The position numbers and the translations under genes are program-made. A stretch of DNA of 64,000 bases from Terriglobus albidus (GTDB lineage Bacteria > Acidobacteriota > Terriglobia > Terriglobales > Acidobacteriaceae), in contig NZ_CP042806.1 of NCBI RefSeq assembly GCF_008000815.1, positions 3,038,001-3,102,000 of the forward strand, written 5' to 3'. Of this stretch, positions 19,732-28,835 are shown in pieces. The first letter of the stretch is position 1, and each line of letters begins with the position of its first letter. The notes under the pieces are model-generated. The model did not search any database. It saw only the letters and a program-made list of their open reading frames with translations, and was not told the DNA's origin.

Positions 19732-20565
19732 ATGGGACACATGGGACATGGCGCGCCTCAGGGCCCGCAGAGATTGCCTGGAATTGCCAACGTCATTGCC
19801 ATCGGCAGCGGTAAGGGTGGCGTAGGAAAAACCACAACGAGCGTGAACCTGGCCATCGCGCTTGCGAAGCTCGGGTATCGTGTCGGCCTGGTAGATGCCG
19901 ATATCTATGGCCCGAACGTGCCCATCATGCTGGGAACACAGCGCCAGCCGAACGTAGTCGGTGAGAACCGCATTGAGCCTATTCAGGCACACGGGGTTAA
20001 GTTCATCTCCATCGGCCTCATCTCGCCTGGCGACAAGCCAATGGTGATGCGCGGACCGATGCTGCACCAGATCATCCGTCAGTTCCTGCAGCAGGTGGAG
20101 TGGGGAGAGCTGGATTACCTTGTGGTCGACCTGCCTCCGGGAACCGGCGATGTGGTGATCTCGCTGGTACAGACAGTACCTCTGACCGGCGCCGTGGTGG
20201 TCTCAACGGGCTCCAGTGTGGCGCTGCAGGACGCGCGTAAGGCGCTGGAGATGTTCCACCAGGTAAATGTCGAAGTCCTCGGTATGGTGGAAAACATGAG
20301 TCAGATGCGTATGCCCGACGGCACGATGCTGGACGTCTTCGGCGCCGGGGGAACGGAGCAGACAGCACGGCAGTTCGGTCTGCCGTTCCTCGGCAGCGTC
20401 GATCTCGATCCCGAAATTCGCTCCAGTGGAGACCGCGGTCTTCCCGTGGCTCTCGGAGGGGAGACTTCCGAACGTGCAAAGGGCTTCTATGAGATCGCCC
20501 GCAACGTCATCTCCCGTGCAGCCGAGGTAAGCGCCAAGTCTGACGACGTGCTCGAGATCACCTAG
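19732..20565 (+). CDS. mrp: Mrp/ApbC/NBP35-type P-loop ATPase lacking all cysteines
   Basis: The 277-residue protein has the deviant Walker A GSGKGGVGKTT, the DADIYGPNVP motif and VVDLPPGTGD, which identify the Mrp family of Fe-S cluster carriers. The family usually has a CxxC pair after ENMS that binds a bridging Fe-S cluster; here the region reads VENMSQMRMPDGTMLDVFG. No cysteine occurs in the whole protein. It may have lost cluster binding or belong to a cysteine-independent subgroup. The short His/Gly-rich start (MGHMGHG) replaces the usual N-terminal MIP18-like domain. Confidence 0.9.
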   Translation: MGHMGHGAPQGPQRLPGIANVIAIGSGKGGVGKTTTSVNLAIALAKLGYRVGLVDADIYGPNVPIMLGTQRQPNVVGENRIEPIQAHGVKFISIGLISPGDKPMVMRGPMLHQIIRQFLQQVEWGELDYLVVDLPPGTGDVVISLVQTVPLTGAVVVSTGSSVALQDARKALEMFHQVNVEVLGMVENMSQMRMPDGTMLDVFGAGGTEQTARQFGLPFLGSVDLDPEIRSSGDRGLPVALGGETSERAKGFYEIARNVISRAAEVSAKSDDVLEIT

Positions 20566-20590
20566 GCATATCGTTTAATCGACCTCAGAA

Positions 20591-20646
20591 CTGGGTGCCC
20601 CATCCATCGCAAAGCGATGGGTGGGGTATTCGAGCGCATCTGAACC
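20591..20646. repeat. Dispersed palindromic repeat, family C copy
   Basis: The segment contains CTGGGTGCCCCATCCATCGC and, after AAA, the complement GCGATGGGTGGGG, followed by TATTCGAGCGCATCTGAACC. The arms can form a hairpin. It lies between mrp and hrcA; related copies are listed elsewhere. Confidence 0.6.
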
Positions 20647-20766
20647 CGCCACCGCTTCGTCCCGGCCTGTCTAAGCCGCACCATGCAAAGGCTTTGCGGA
20701 AAGCAGTCCACGGCGGACCGCTTTTTCCGGTGGAGCTATCTCTCCGGAATGGTCCACAATAGGTGT

Positions 20767-21846
20767 ATGGGGCAGGGCGTGACTGCAAATCTCTCTCTAC
20801 GCAAGCTGGCTGTACTTACGGCCATCGTGGAGGAGTATGTCTCATCGGGCGAGCCGGTCTCGTCTCAGGCGGTTGTGCGGAATGCCGTCGGTGAGATCTC
20901 AGGGTTGAGCTCCGCGACCATCCGCAATCTGATGGTCGACCTCTCTGACGATGGCCTCCTGGAGCAGCCGCATACATCCGCTGGACGCATTCCTACCGCG
21001 TCCGGATTCCGTGTCTATGTTGAACGTATCCGCTCCGGACAGGCAAGCTTGCTTGAACAGTCGCGCGTTGCGATCGATCAGCAGTTGCAGGGAGTCGGTA
21101 ATACCCAGAACTTTCTGGAACGCACCAGCCGGGTTCTTGCCGCGCTCTCCAGTGGCGTTGGCATCGCATTTGCCAGCGCGCGCATCAGCGACCAGTTGGA
21201 GCACATCTATTTCTCGCGCCTGGGCTCCGGCCGTGTGATGGCTGTCGTCGTAACCCGGCCAGGCGTCGTGCGCGATCGCATGCTGACGGTAAGTCACGAT
21301 CTGACTGTCTCTGACCTGGAGCGCGCGGCGAGCTATCTGAATGAAAACTTTCGCGGATGGACGCTCGATGCCATTCGAGGAGAGCTGGGACTTCGCATTG
21401 AAAGCGAGCGTAGCGAATACCACCAGCTTCTCGCCCGCGTGAAAGAGCTCTGGGGACAGGCGCTGCCTTCCGGTGAGACCGTGGTGCAGACCGTATACGT
21501 GGATGGCGTCGCCAACCTGGTGGCCAGCCATGCGGATAGAGATCGTCTACGCGCCATGATGCAGGCGCTCGAGACCAAACAGCGGTTGATCGATCTGTTG
21601 AACGCCTATATCGACGCGCAGCAGAAGAGCGTTCGCGTCATCTTCGATCTGGAAGAGCATGCTCCCGGAATGGAGGGGTTGGTTCTAGTAGCCGCTCCTG
21701 CATCGGTAGCCGGGGAAACCCGGGGAGCGCTGGCCGTCATCGGACCCCAACGAATGCGTTACGAGCAGACGATGGGCGCCGTCAGCTACGTCGCGCATCT
21801 CTTCGACCGGATGCTCCACACCGGCGGCACCACAGAGTTGCCCTGA
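20767..21846 (+). CDS. hrcA: Heat-inducible transcription repressor HrcA
   Basis: The start at 20767 (MGQGVTANLSLRKLAVL) has AGG six bases upstream; the longer frame from 20683 adds unlike residues. The 359-residue protein has the HrcA N-terminal winged helix (TAIVEEYVSSGEPVSSQAV, SSATIRNLMVDLSDDGLLEQ) and HTSAGRIPT, followed by the GAF-like domain and a conserved C-terminal VIGPQRMRYEQTMGAV. It represses chaperone genes by binding CIRCE operators. No CIRCE sequence (TTAGCACTC inverted repeat) was seen upstream here. It heads the hrcA-grpE-dnaJ cluster. Confidence 0.95.
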   Translation: MGQGVTANLSLRKLAVLTAIVEEYVSSGEPVSSQAVVRNAVGEISGLSSATIRNLMVDLSDDGLLEQPHTSAGRIPTASGFRVYVERIRSGQASLLEQSRVAIDQQLQGVGNTQNFLERTSRVLAALSSGVGIAFASARISDQLEHIYFSRLGSGRVMAVVVTRPGVVRDRMLTVSHDLTVSDLERAASYLNENFRGWTLDAIRGELGLRIESERSEYHQLLARVKELWGQALPSGETVVQTVYVDGVANLVASHADRDRLRAMMQALETKQRLIDLLNAYIDAQQKSVRVIFDLEEHAPGMEGLVLVAAPASVAGETRGALAVIGPQRMRYEQTMGAVSYVAHLFDRMLHTGGTTELP

Positions 21847-21880
21847 TGCGAGAGAATAGATGAGAAGGATTTTCAGGAAT

Positions 21881-22411
21881 ATGAGTCAAGAAACTGAGAT
21901 GCAGGAGCAGGCGGTAGCTGCTCCCGTGGAAGGAACCGAAGCCGCCACCGCGGCTGAGCTGGAGACAGTGAAGGCAGAGCGTGACAGCCTGGTGGACCGT
22001 CTTGCCCGGCTGCAGGCGGAGTTCGATAACTTCCGCAAGCGTGAAGCCAAAGAGCGTTCGGAGTTCCGGGACTATGCCGTCTCGAACGCCGTGGAACACT
22101 TCCTGCCCGTGCTGGACAACTTCCAGCTTGCGCTGAAGTCGCAGGGAAGCGCGGAGCAGCTTCGCTCCGGTGTCGAGTTGATTCTGAAGCAGATGGAAGA
22201 GGCGTTGAAGACATTGGGCGTTACCCCGGTCGAGACCGTCGGAGCGCAGTTTGACCCGCGCTTCCATGAGGCTCTGGGGTCGGTTGAAACTTCCGAGTAT
22301 CCCGATCATCAGGTACTTGAGGAAGTGCGGCGCGGATACCGCATCAAAGACAAACTGCTGCGCCCGGCGATGGTAAAGATCGCCGTCAATCATGCGCAGG
22401 TAAACGACTGA
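21881..22411 (+). CDS. grpE: Nucleotide exchange factor GrpE
   Basis: The protein shows the GrpE features: a long charged coiled coil (AELETVKAERDSLVDRLARL), the FDNFRKREAKE motif and a beta-domain with VGAQFDPRFHEAL and GYRIKDKLLRPAMVKIA. It releases ADP from DnaK. I place the start at 21881 (MSQETEMQEQ), preceded by AGGAAT; an upstream ATG at 21860 is possible. Its stop codon coincides with the left end of a dispersed repeat that separates it from dnaJ. Confidence 0.95.
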   Translation: MSQETEMQEQAVAAPVEGTEAATAAELETVKAERDSLVDRLARLQAEFDNFRKREAKERSEFRDYAVSNAVEHFLPVLDNFQLALKSQGSAEQLRSGVELILKQMEEALKTLGVTPVETVGAQFDPRFHEALGSVETSEYPDHQVLEEVRRGYRIKDKLLRPAMVKIAVNHAQVND

Positions 22412-22524
22412 GCAAGTCGCCTAAAGGCGTAGAGCGGAGCCTGGGCTGTCTGCGCCGTTTTCCTTGCAAAGAAAACGGCTTTCGCAGATTTATCCAGAGC
22501 TACAGTATTAGGAGAATTGCTCTA
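22410..22524. repeat. Dispersed palindromic element, family A, copy 2
   Basis: This copy matches the element at 17669-17782 along its length, including CTAAAGG.GTAGAGCGGA, TGCGCCGTTTTCC, GAAAACGGC and the right end TTAGGAGAATTGCTCTA. The left end (TGAGCAAGTCGCCTAA) has diverged, and its TGA is the grpE stop codon. It occupies the entire grpE-dnaJ spacer, so its hairpins would be in the shared mRNA. Confidence 0.8.
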
Positions 22525-22549
22525 GCAATCTTGCAGGGATGCAGTACGG

Positions 22550-23692
22550 ATGAGTGCGACGGCTAACGTGAAGATTGATTACTACGAAGTCCTGGAAGTA
22601 TCGCGGACAGCGACAGATACGGAACTGAAAGCCGCCTATCGCAAGATGGCGCTGAAATATCACCCCGACCGCAATCCGGATAATGCGGACGCCGAAGAAC
22701 GCTTCAAGGCATGCAGCGAGGCATACCAGGTGCTCAGCGATCCGAACAAGCGCGCCGCGTATGACCGCTTTGGACATGCCGGCGTCAGCGGAGCGGGTGC
22801 AGGCGGCGGATTTACCGGCAGCCCCTTCGGTGACGCGCAGGATCTCGGCGATATCTTTGGGGACCTCTTCGGCGAGATGTTCGGCGGTGGGCGCGGCGGC
22901 AGCCGTCCGACGCGTGAGCAGCGTGGACGCGATCTTCGTTACGACCTCAAGATCGAGTTCGAAGATGCCGCCTTCGGCAAAGAGCAGGAGATCAAGATCC
23001 GCCGGATGGAGATCTGCGACGACTGCCACGGCAGCGGCGCGGCGAGGGGCAAGCAGCCCATCACCTGCCCGCACTGCGGCGGCCGCGGACAGGTACGCAT
23101 GCAGCAGGGGTTCTTCTCCATCGCTCGTACCTGCACCTCGTGCCAGGGCACTGGAACGTTGATTGTGGATCCGTGTCCAACCTGCCGCGGCGAAAGCCGT
23201 GTGCAGCGCGAGCACGTCATCCTGGTGAAGATTCCTGCGGGCGTCGAGGATGGCACACGCATCCGCTATGGCGGCGAAGGCGAGGCTGGACGTTTCGGTG
23301 GACCGTCAGGCGACCTGTACGTCGTACTTACGGTGAAGGCACATGCGTTCTTTGAGCGCGATGGCGATGATCTTCACTGCTCCATGCCGATCTCGTTCCC
23401 ACAGGCGGCTCTCGGTGCAGAGCTGGAAGTGCCTACGCTCGAAGGTCCGGCGACCATCAAGATTCCTGAAGGCACGCAGAGCGGCAAAGTCATCAAGCTG
23501 AAGGGTAAGGGGGTACCCCACCTGAACGCCAGTGGTAAGGGCGATCTGTTGGTGGAGATCCGCGTGCAGACGCCGACCAAGCTCAGCAAGCAGCAGCGCG
23601 AGCTTCTGGAACAGCTGAGCGAGAGCATGTTGATTGAGAACGCGCCGCATGGCCGCGGCATCTTCGACAAGATGAAGGATATATTCAGCTAA
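22550..23692 (+). CDS. dnaJ: Chaperone DnaJ
   Basis: The 380-residue protein has a J-domain with the HPD tripeptide ([12 protein letters not shown]) and a Gly/Phe-rich segment. Four CxxCxGxG-type zinc motifs follow ([32 protein letters not shown]; the last is degenerate in its final Gly). The C-terminal substrate-binding domains are complete. It stimulates the ATPase of DnaK and delivers substrates. The cluster order hrcA-grpE-dnaJ is usual, but dnaK is not in the window. Confidence 0.96.
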   Translation: MSATANVKIDYYEVLEVSRTATDTELKAAYRKMALKYHPDRNPDNADAEERFKACSEAYQVLSDPNKRAAYDRFGHAGVSGAGAGGGFTGSPFGDAQDLGDIFGDLFGEMFGGGRGGSRPTREQRGRDLRYDLKIEFEDAAFGKEQEIKIRRMEICDDCHGSGAARGKQPITCPHCGGRGQVRMQQGFFSIARTCTSCQGTGTLIVDPCPTCRGESRVQREHVILVKIPAGVEDGTRIRYGGEGEAGRFGGPSGDLYVVLTVKAHAFFERDGDDLHCSMPISFPQAALGAELEVPTLEGPATIKIPEGTQSGKVIKLKGKGVPHLNASGKGDLLVEIRVQTPTKLSKQQRELLEQLSESMLIENAPHGRGIFDKMKDIFS

Positions 23693-23734
23693 CGAGCGGA
23701 GCTCGTAGGGATCGGATCTCTTTCGATTGGATTG

Positions 23735-23766
23735 AAGGCGCGACCTCTGGCCGCGCCTTTCTCTTT
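23735..23766 (+). terminator. Terminator between dnaJ and rsmE
   Basis: A stem of AAGGCGCG and CGCGCCTT with a 9-base loop is followed by TCTCTTT. It lies about 43 bp after the dnaJ stop and just before the end of the convergent rsmE gene. Confidence 0.7.
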
Positions 23767-23769
23767 GCT

Positions 23770-24480
23770 CTATAGGAAAGCTCCGGCGATCGCCAGCGCT
23801 GCAATGGCAGCCGTCTCTGCCCGAAGAATTCTGGGACCGATGGTCACCGGGGTCCAGGTGTGTTGTTGGAAGAGCGCCATCTCCTCAGGCGTCCATCCGC
23901 CTTCGGGACCGATGGCGAGTGCGGTGGCCTCAGCCTGGCGAAGTGCGGAAGCGATGGTGGTCTGCTGTTCTGTCTCCGACAGCAGGATTTTGATTGTGAA
24001 GGTTTCTTTGCCGAGAGCAGCCTTCAAGGTCACGGGATCGCCGATCTCGGGAACGGATGCGCGGCGTGACTGCTTGCTGGCTTCCAGCGCGATGCGGCGC
24101 CAGCGCTCGACACGTTTGGCCGCGGCTTGTGCCAGGTGTTTCTCCGTGCGGCGAGCCAGAATGGGAGTGATGCGCTCGACGCCGAGTTCCGTGGCTTTTT
24201 CGATGGCCCACTCCATACGGTCGAACTTGAAGATCGCCAGCAGCAGATGAACCGGAAGTGCATGGTCGATCTCCTGCTCTTCGTGCAGGTCGAAACGAAC
24301 CTCATCCTCGCTGACACTTGCTACGGTTGCGCGATGCAGAAAGCCGCCTGCAACGACGTCAAAGGTCTGACCGACCTCGGCGCGCAAGACCCGCGCGAGG
24401 TGTTGCGCTTGTTCTCCCAGCAGGGAAGCAGAGGTTCGTTCGTCATTCCATCGATCGGCAATCCAGCGGCGTCGTGTCAT
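23770..24480 (-). CDS. rsmE: 16S rRNA m3U1498 methyltransferase RsmE
   Basis: The ATG at 24480 gives a 236-residue protein beginning MTRRRWIADRWNDER. It has the PUA-like N-terminal domain and the SPOUT methyltransferase domain, with KATELGVERITPI, ALAIGPEGGWTPEE and the knot segment ITIGPRILRAETAAIAAL near the C-terminus. The enzyme methylates N3 of U1498 in the 30S subunit. A strong promoter about 170 bp upstream and a leader hairpin suggest a separate transcript. Confidence 0.93.
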   Translation of the reverse strand: MTRRRWIADRWNDERTSASLLGEQAQHLARVLRAEVGQTFDVVAGGFLHRATVASVSEDEVRFDLHEEQEIDHALPVHLLLAIFKFDRMEWAIEKATELGVERITPILARRTEKHLAQAAAKRVERWRRIALEASKQSRRASVPEIGDPVTLKAALGKETFTIKILLSETEQQTTIASALRQAEATALAIGPEGGWTPEEMALFQQHTWTPVTIGPRILRAETAAIAALAIAGAFL

Positions 24481-24499
24481 CACATCCAGCTTAAACACT

Positions 24500-24525
24500 G
24501 TGGGGAGCGCTGTCGCGCTCCCCAC
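24500..24525 (-). promoter_or_regulatory. Perfect hairpin in the rsmE leader or sdaA-rsmE spacer
   Basis: Arms of 11 bp (GTGGGGAGCGC and its complement) enclose a 4-base loop. It lies about 20 bp upstream of the rsmE start, inside the leader if transcription begins at the promoter at 24649-24677. No T-run follows on the minus strand, only AGTGTTT, so it is a weak terminator candidate for sdaA or a leader structure near the rsmE ribosome-binding site. Confidence 0.5.
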
Positions 24526-24648
24526 ATGTGTTGCCTTGTTTGTTGCCTTACGTTGGAGGCTGACTCCCGGCGGTCTACTTTTTCGCCGTTCTTGTCGCCT
24601 CTCTATTCTCCCTGTTGCAGACAGCAACGCTGACTTGCAACTAGGGAA

Positions 24649-24677
24649 TGTATAGAAGTCTGAAAAAACTGTGTCAA
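24649..24677 (-). promoter_or_regulatory. Sigma-70-type promoter reading toward rsmE
   Basis: On the minus strand there is a perfect TTGACA (24672-24677), a 17-bp spacer and TATACA (24649-24654), one base from the TATAAT consensus. Transcription would start near 24642 and give a leader of about 160 nt before rsmE. It lies 57 bp downstream of the sdaA stop. Confidence 0.7.
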
Positions 24678-24733
24678 GAGAAAAGTGAAGAAAGTTGCAA
24701 CGAAGTTTGCGACGGCCCGAATGAGAACTCGTC

Positions 24734-26119
24734 TCAACACTCGATGACATTCAACGCAAGACCTGCAAGTGAGGTCTCTTTATAGCGCGATTGCATGTCG
24801 AGACCTGTCTGATACATCGTCTTGATTACCTGATCGAGCGATACTTTGTGGCCTTCTGTTTCATGCATTGCCATGCGTGAAGCGTTCACTGCCTTTACTG
24901 CTCCCATCGCATTGCGCTCAATGCATGGGATCTGCACGAGACCGCCGATGGGATCGCATGTCATGCCGAGGTTGTGCTCCATGGCGATCTCCGCTGCGTG
25001 TTCCACCTGATCGTTGCTGCCATGCAATGCGGCGACGAGTCCGCCTGCCGCCATGCTGCAGGCAACGCCTACCTCTCCCTGGCATCCCACTTCAGCTCCA
25101 GAGATGGAGGCGTTCTCCTTGTACAAGACACCGATCGCGGCCGATGTAAGGAAGTAACGCAGAATGCCTTCGGTGTCTGCATCCGGAATGAAGTTCAGGT
25201 AGTAGTGCGCGACTGCAGGGATAATGCCCGCCGCTCCGTTTGTCGGCGCGGTGACCACACGACCGCCCGCGGCATTTTCTTCATTGACTGCCATGGCATA
25301 GACCGTGACCCAGTCCATCGGCGCCAACGGATCTTTACTGCGCTCTGCACGCAGACGCGTCGTAAGTCTGGGGGCGCGTCGGCGTACATTAAGACCGCCA
25401 GGAAGAATGCCTTCTGTCGTGATGCCTTTCTCCGTGCACTCCTGCATCACCTTCCAGATGGCGAGGATACGCTCTCGAACCACTGCTTCACTGCCGGCGA
25501 GTGCCACCTCGTTCGCCATGACGGCTTGTGCAATCGTCAGACCATGTTGCGCGGTAATCTGCAGCAGTTCAGCTGCCGAGTGAAACGGATACGGTACGTT
25601 ACGCGTGGCAACAGCGCTTTGCCGTCCGAAGTCCTCTGCCTGCACCACAAAGCCGCCGCCTATTGAGAAGATCGTCTCCTGGTGCAGCGTATTGCCTTCC
25701 TTATCAAATGCCGTGAACCGCATGCCATTCGGATGAGAGGGAACTGCTGGATCGGGATACATCTGGTTGCGGAGGAAGAGAAGCTCTCCTCCTTCTCGCA
25801 GCGTTACTGCGTGATCCGCCGCCAACTGGATGCGGCCATCCGTTTGCCAGTCAGCGAGGATACGTTCGATGGTCGCGGGTGTTACCTGATCTGGAGCCTC
25901 GCCTGAGAGGCCAAGCACAATCGCCTTATCGCTGCCGTGTCCATGCCCGGTAAGCGCCAGGGAGCCGAACAGTTCCACGAAGACCCGGCTGGTTTGCGAG
26001 AGCAGACCCGACTGCCGCAGATGCTGCGTGAATTGCAGCGCTGCACGCATGGGACCGACTGTGTGTGAGGAGGAGGGACCAATGCCGATCTTGAAGAGCT
26101 CGAAGAGGGAAGTATTCAC
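24734..26119 (-). CDS. sdaA: L-serine dehydratase, single-chain iron-sulfur type
   Basis: The 461-residue protein has the N-terminal beta domain ([19 protein letters not shown]) and the C-terminal alpha domain with [18 protein letters not shown] and [19 protein letters not shown], which hold the cysteines for the [4Fe-4S] cluster. It deaminates L-serine to pyruvate in the cytoplasm. The start codon is GTG. An upstream terminator separates it from the HEAT-repeat gene. Confidence 0.95.
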   Translation of the reverse strand: MNTSLFELFKIGIGPSSSHTVGPMRAALQFTQHLRQSGLLSQTSRVFVELFGSLALTGHGHGSDKAIVLGLSGEAPDQVTPATIERILADWQTDGRIQLAADHAVTLREGGELLFLRNQMYPDPAVPSHPNGMRFTAFDKEGNTLHQETIFSIGGGFVVQAEDFGRQSAVATRNVPYPFHSAAELLQITAQHGLTIAQAVMANEVALAGSEAVVRERILAIWKVMQECTEKGITTEGILPGGLNVRRRAPRLTTRLRAERSKDPLAPMDWVTVYAMAVNEENAAGGRVVTAPTNGAAGIIPAVAHYYLNFIPDADTEGILRYFLTSAAIGVLYKENASISGAEVGCQGEVGVACSMAAGGLVAALHGSNDQVEHAAEIAMEHNLGMTCDPIGGLVQIPCIERNAMGAVKAVNASRMAMHETEGHKVSLDQVIKTMYQTGLDMQSRYKETSLAGLALNVIEC

Positions 26120-26149
26120 TGTCGTTCACCGGCCGGCTGTTCCAATACA

Positions 26150-26178
26150 GAAAGGCAGAGCTGCCGGCTCTGCCTTTC
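26150..26178 (-). terminator. Terminator after the HEAT-repeat gene
   Basis: A perfect 12-bp stem (GAAAGGCAGAGC and its complement) closes a 5-base loop. On the minus strand the stem ends in TTTC followed by TGTATT. It lies 23 bp past the stop at 26202 and before the start of sdaA. Confidence 0.75.
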
Positions 26179-26201
26179 AGAGTACATGGATACATCTGGC
26201 T

Positions 26202-27152
26202 CTAGGGCTTTGATGAGGGCTTTATTGTCTTGCTCTTATGCTTCGGAACAATCGGAGCGGAGGAGCGCACCGAGGTCAGGCGAATGGCGGCTGCCGCAGC
26301 CGTAATCCGTACCGCAGGCTTGCTGTCGAGAAAGAGAGGGATGAGGTTCTCCGCGAGACCCGGGTCCTGGAAGTCGCCAAGCATACGCGCTGCCGTCAAC
26401 CGTACTTCCTGATCCTTGTCATCGAGCGCATCAATCAACTCCTTGCGAACCTCCGGGCTCTTGTTCTGCGCGATCAGTTCTGTCGCAATGACGCGTGGAC
26501 TGTCTCCGCCGGCCTTGTGCATGTAGTTGTACGCCGCAATGCCGATGCCGAAGGGGCCAAGGACGAACGGCGCTGTCATCTTTGCGATCTCGGCAGGGGA
26601 GTGCATATCCTTGCTGGCCTGATGCATCGCTCCGCCAAGCATGCCTGCATTTCCTTTGCGTTCGCCTTCAACGACAGCGAAGAGAAGGTCCTGCCCTGAG
26701 TGATCTCCCATGCTCCACAGCGTAGTCGCGGAGGCGAAGGCGATCTGCGGCTTGGGATCATCCAGCAGTTTGCGCAGTGTTGGTACGAACATGGAATTCT
26801 TCGTCTGCCCCATGGCGGCGATGGCAGCAATACGTACGTCAAGATCGGGGCTGTCGATCGCCTCCAGCAACATCTTTTGTGCCTTCGGTTCTCCGCCTAA
26901 ATCGCCAAGGGCAGCGACGACGATGACGAGCGTCTCGGTTTTCTTTTCGGATGCCTCTTTATCCAGCAGGGTCCAGGCATCCGTATTGATCTGTGAAGGG
27001 GTAGCCTTCGGCGGTTCGGGGGTTGCATCCTCTGCAGAACGTCGCATCTCCGCAGGTGCAACCGCGTGAAGACAGAGAAATAAGACAATCAGTCCGCCGA
27101 CCCAGGCAAGAAGATGCAGCGACCGACGCAAACGAGACGTATAAGCCTTCAT
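26202..27152 (-). CDS. Exported or membrane-anchored HEAT-repeat protein
   Basis: The 316-residue protein begins with a basic stretch and a hydrophobic segment ([18 protein letters not shown]), giving membrane anchoring or export. At least four HEAT/PBS-lyase-type helical repeats follow, for example [53 protein letters not shown] and [15 protein letters not shown]. It is likely a scaffold in the periplasm. The ATG at 27152 is chosen because it opens the signal-like segment, with GGAAAA upstream. The gene is divergent from comM. Confidence 0.8.
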   Translation of the reverse strand: MKAYTSRLRRSLHLLAWVGGLIVLFLCLHAVAPAEMRRSAEDATPEPPKATPSQINTDAWTLLDKEASEKKTETLVIVVAALGDLGGEPKAQKMLLEAIDSPDLDVRIAAIAAMGQTKNSMFVPTLRKLLDDPKPQIAFASATTLWSMGDHSGQDLLFAVVEGERKGNAGMLGGAMHQASKDMHSPAEIAKMTAPFVLGPFGIGIAAYNYMHKAGGDSPRVIATELIAQNKSPEVRKELIDALDDKDQEVRLTAARMLGDFQDPGLAENLIPLFLDSKPAVRITAAAAAIRLTSVRSSAPIVPKHKSKTIKPSSKP

Positions 27153-27257
27153 GTTGTTTTTCCGGCGCTTGCAGCGGGAAGAGTTCTGCAGCGTTCTACT
27201 GCTTGGTTGGATGCTATAGTCGGAAGAATTTACTGCCTTCGCGAAACACAGGTTTAC

Positions 27258-28835
27258 ATGCTCTTTAAGACTCGTAGTGCTGCCGTTTACGGTATCGACG
27301 CACATTTGATTGATGTTGAGGTTGACTTTTCCACAGTGGTCCGAGACGCGGAGACCTTTTCAACCGTCGGCCTGCCCGATGCAGCCGTGAAAGAGAGCCG
27401 TGATCGTGTACGCAGCGCTATCCGCAACTCCGGCTTCGATATGCCGCCGGTGCGCATCACCATCAACCTCGCTCCCGCGGATATACGTAAGGAAGGTTCA
27501 GGGTTCGATCTACCGATCGCGCTTGGCATCCTGGGCGCCTATGGCGCATTGCAGCCGATTGATCTTACAGAGTTTCTCTTTCTCGGAGAGCTTGGGTTAG
27601 ACGGCACTGTGCGTGCGGTACAGGGAATTCTTCCCGTAGCTGTTGCTGCACGGCAGAAGGGCGTGAAGCGGCTGGTGGTTCCAACCGTGAACGCACGCGA
27701 GGCTGCCGTCGTTGATGGCCTCATGGTGTATCCGGTGCGAAGCCTGATCGAGGTAAGGGAACTGATCAATGGCATCGCTACCGGGCAGGAGAGTATCGCA
27801 CCAGTGCAGCTGGATAAGAGCACGCTGCTGGATGAGATTCAGGATGCAATGCCGGACTTCTCGGATGTTCGCGGTCAGCATACGGCGAAGCGCGCTCTGG
27901 AGGTTGCCGCCGCCGGCGGACATAACGTGCTGATGATTGGACCTCCGGGCAGCGGTAAGACGATGCTCGCAAAGCGGTTCCCGTCGGTTCTGGCTCCGCT
28001 GATGTTTGAAGAGGCACTGGAGACGACCAAGATCCATTCGGTTGCCGGCGTATTGAATGCCGAGACCGGCCTGGTGACACATCGTCCCTTCCGTTCTCCT
28101 CATCACACCGTCAGTGATGCCGGTCTGATCGGTGGTGGCGCTGTGCCGCGTCCGGGAGAGGTATCCCTGGCTCATAACGGCGTTCTCTTTCTGGATGAGC
28201 TGCCGGAGTTTCCAAGAAACGTGCTGGAGGTGATGCGGCAACCGCTAGAGGATGGCACGGTGACCATCTCGCGGGCTTCCATGAGCCTGAGCTTTCCGGC
28301 TCGGTTCATGTTGATCGCCGCGATGAATCCATGTCCTTGCGGCTACTTCAATGACAAGAGCCGCGAGTGTATGTGTACGCCGCCGATGATCCAGCGGTAT
28401 GTCTCCAAGGTCTCCGGCCCTCTGCTGGACCGTATCGACATCCACATCGAGGTTCCGGCGGTGCAATATAGGGAACTGCGTTCGGGAGCAGCGGCGGAAG
28501 GTTCAAAAGAGATCCGGTCTCGGGTGTTGGAAGCGCGCCGACGGCAGCATGAACGCTTCGCGCTGGCTCCGGAAGGGGCAAAACGCGGCCGCAAAATCTT
28601 CGCCAATGCCCAGATGTCGACGCAGCAGATCCGTCTGCACTGCGAGCTTGCTTCGGACGCTGAACGTCTTCTGGAGCGCGCCATGCAGCAGCAGGGACTC
28701 AGCGCGCGTGCGCATGACCGCATTCTCAAAGTTGCCCGGACGATTGCCGATCTGTCGGGTGAAACACAGATCGGTGTGCCGCACATCGCCGAGGCGATCC
28801 AATATCGCACACTCGACCGACAGTACTGGTCCTGA
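27258..28835 (+). CDS. comM: YifB/ComM-type Mg-chelatase-like AAA+ ATPase
   Basis: The 525-residue protein starts [15 protein letters not shown]. It has the ChlI-like N-terminal domain ([18 protein letters not shown]), the AAA+ core with Walker [14 protein letters not shown] and Walker [10 protein letters not shown], and a C-terminal domain ending [19 protein letters not shown] Cys-rich CPCGYFND segment is typical. ComM is a helicase that promotes branch migration during natural transformation in some proteobacteria. The ComEA-like HhH protein in this window may or may not be related. Confidence 0.93.
   Translation: MLFKTRSAAVYGIDAHLIDVEVDFSTVVRDAETFSTVGLPDAAVKESRDRVRSAIRNSGFDMPPVRITINLAPADIRKEGSGFDLPIALGILGAYGALQPIDLTEFLFLGELGLDGTVRAVQGILPVAVAARQKGVKRLVVPTVNAREAAVVDGLMVYPVRSLIEVRELINGIATGQESIAPVQLDKSTLLDEIQDAMPDFSDVRGQHTAKRALEVAAAGGHNVLMIGPPGSGKTMLAKRFPSVLAPLMFEEALETTKIHSVAGVLNAETGLVTHRPFRSPHHTVSDAGLIGGGAVPRPGEVSLAHNGVLFLDELPEFPRNVLEVMRQPLEDGTVTISRASMSLSFPARFMLIAAMNPCPCGYFNDKSRECMCTPPMIQRYVSKVSGPLLDRIDIHIEVPAVQYRELRSGAAAEGSKEIRSRVLEARRRQHERFALAPEGAKRGRKIFANAQMSTQQIRLHCELASDAERLLERAMQQQGLSARAHDRILKVARTIADLSGETQIGVPHIAEAIQYRTLDRQYWS

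Noticed and set aside
20566-20766. A CIRCE operator upstream of hrcA.
   Set aside because: The stretch was read for TTAGCACTC or its complement. Only a family C palindrome is present.
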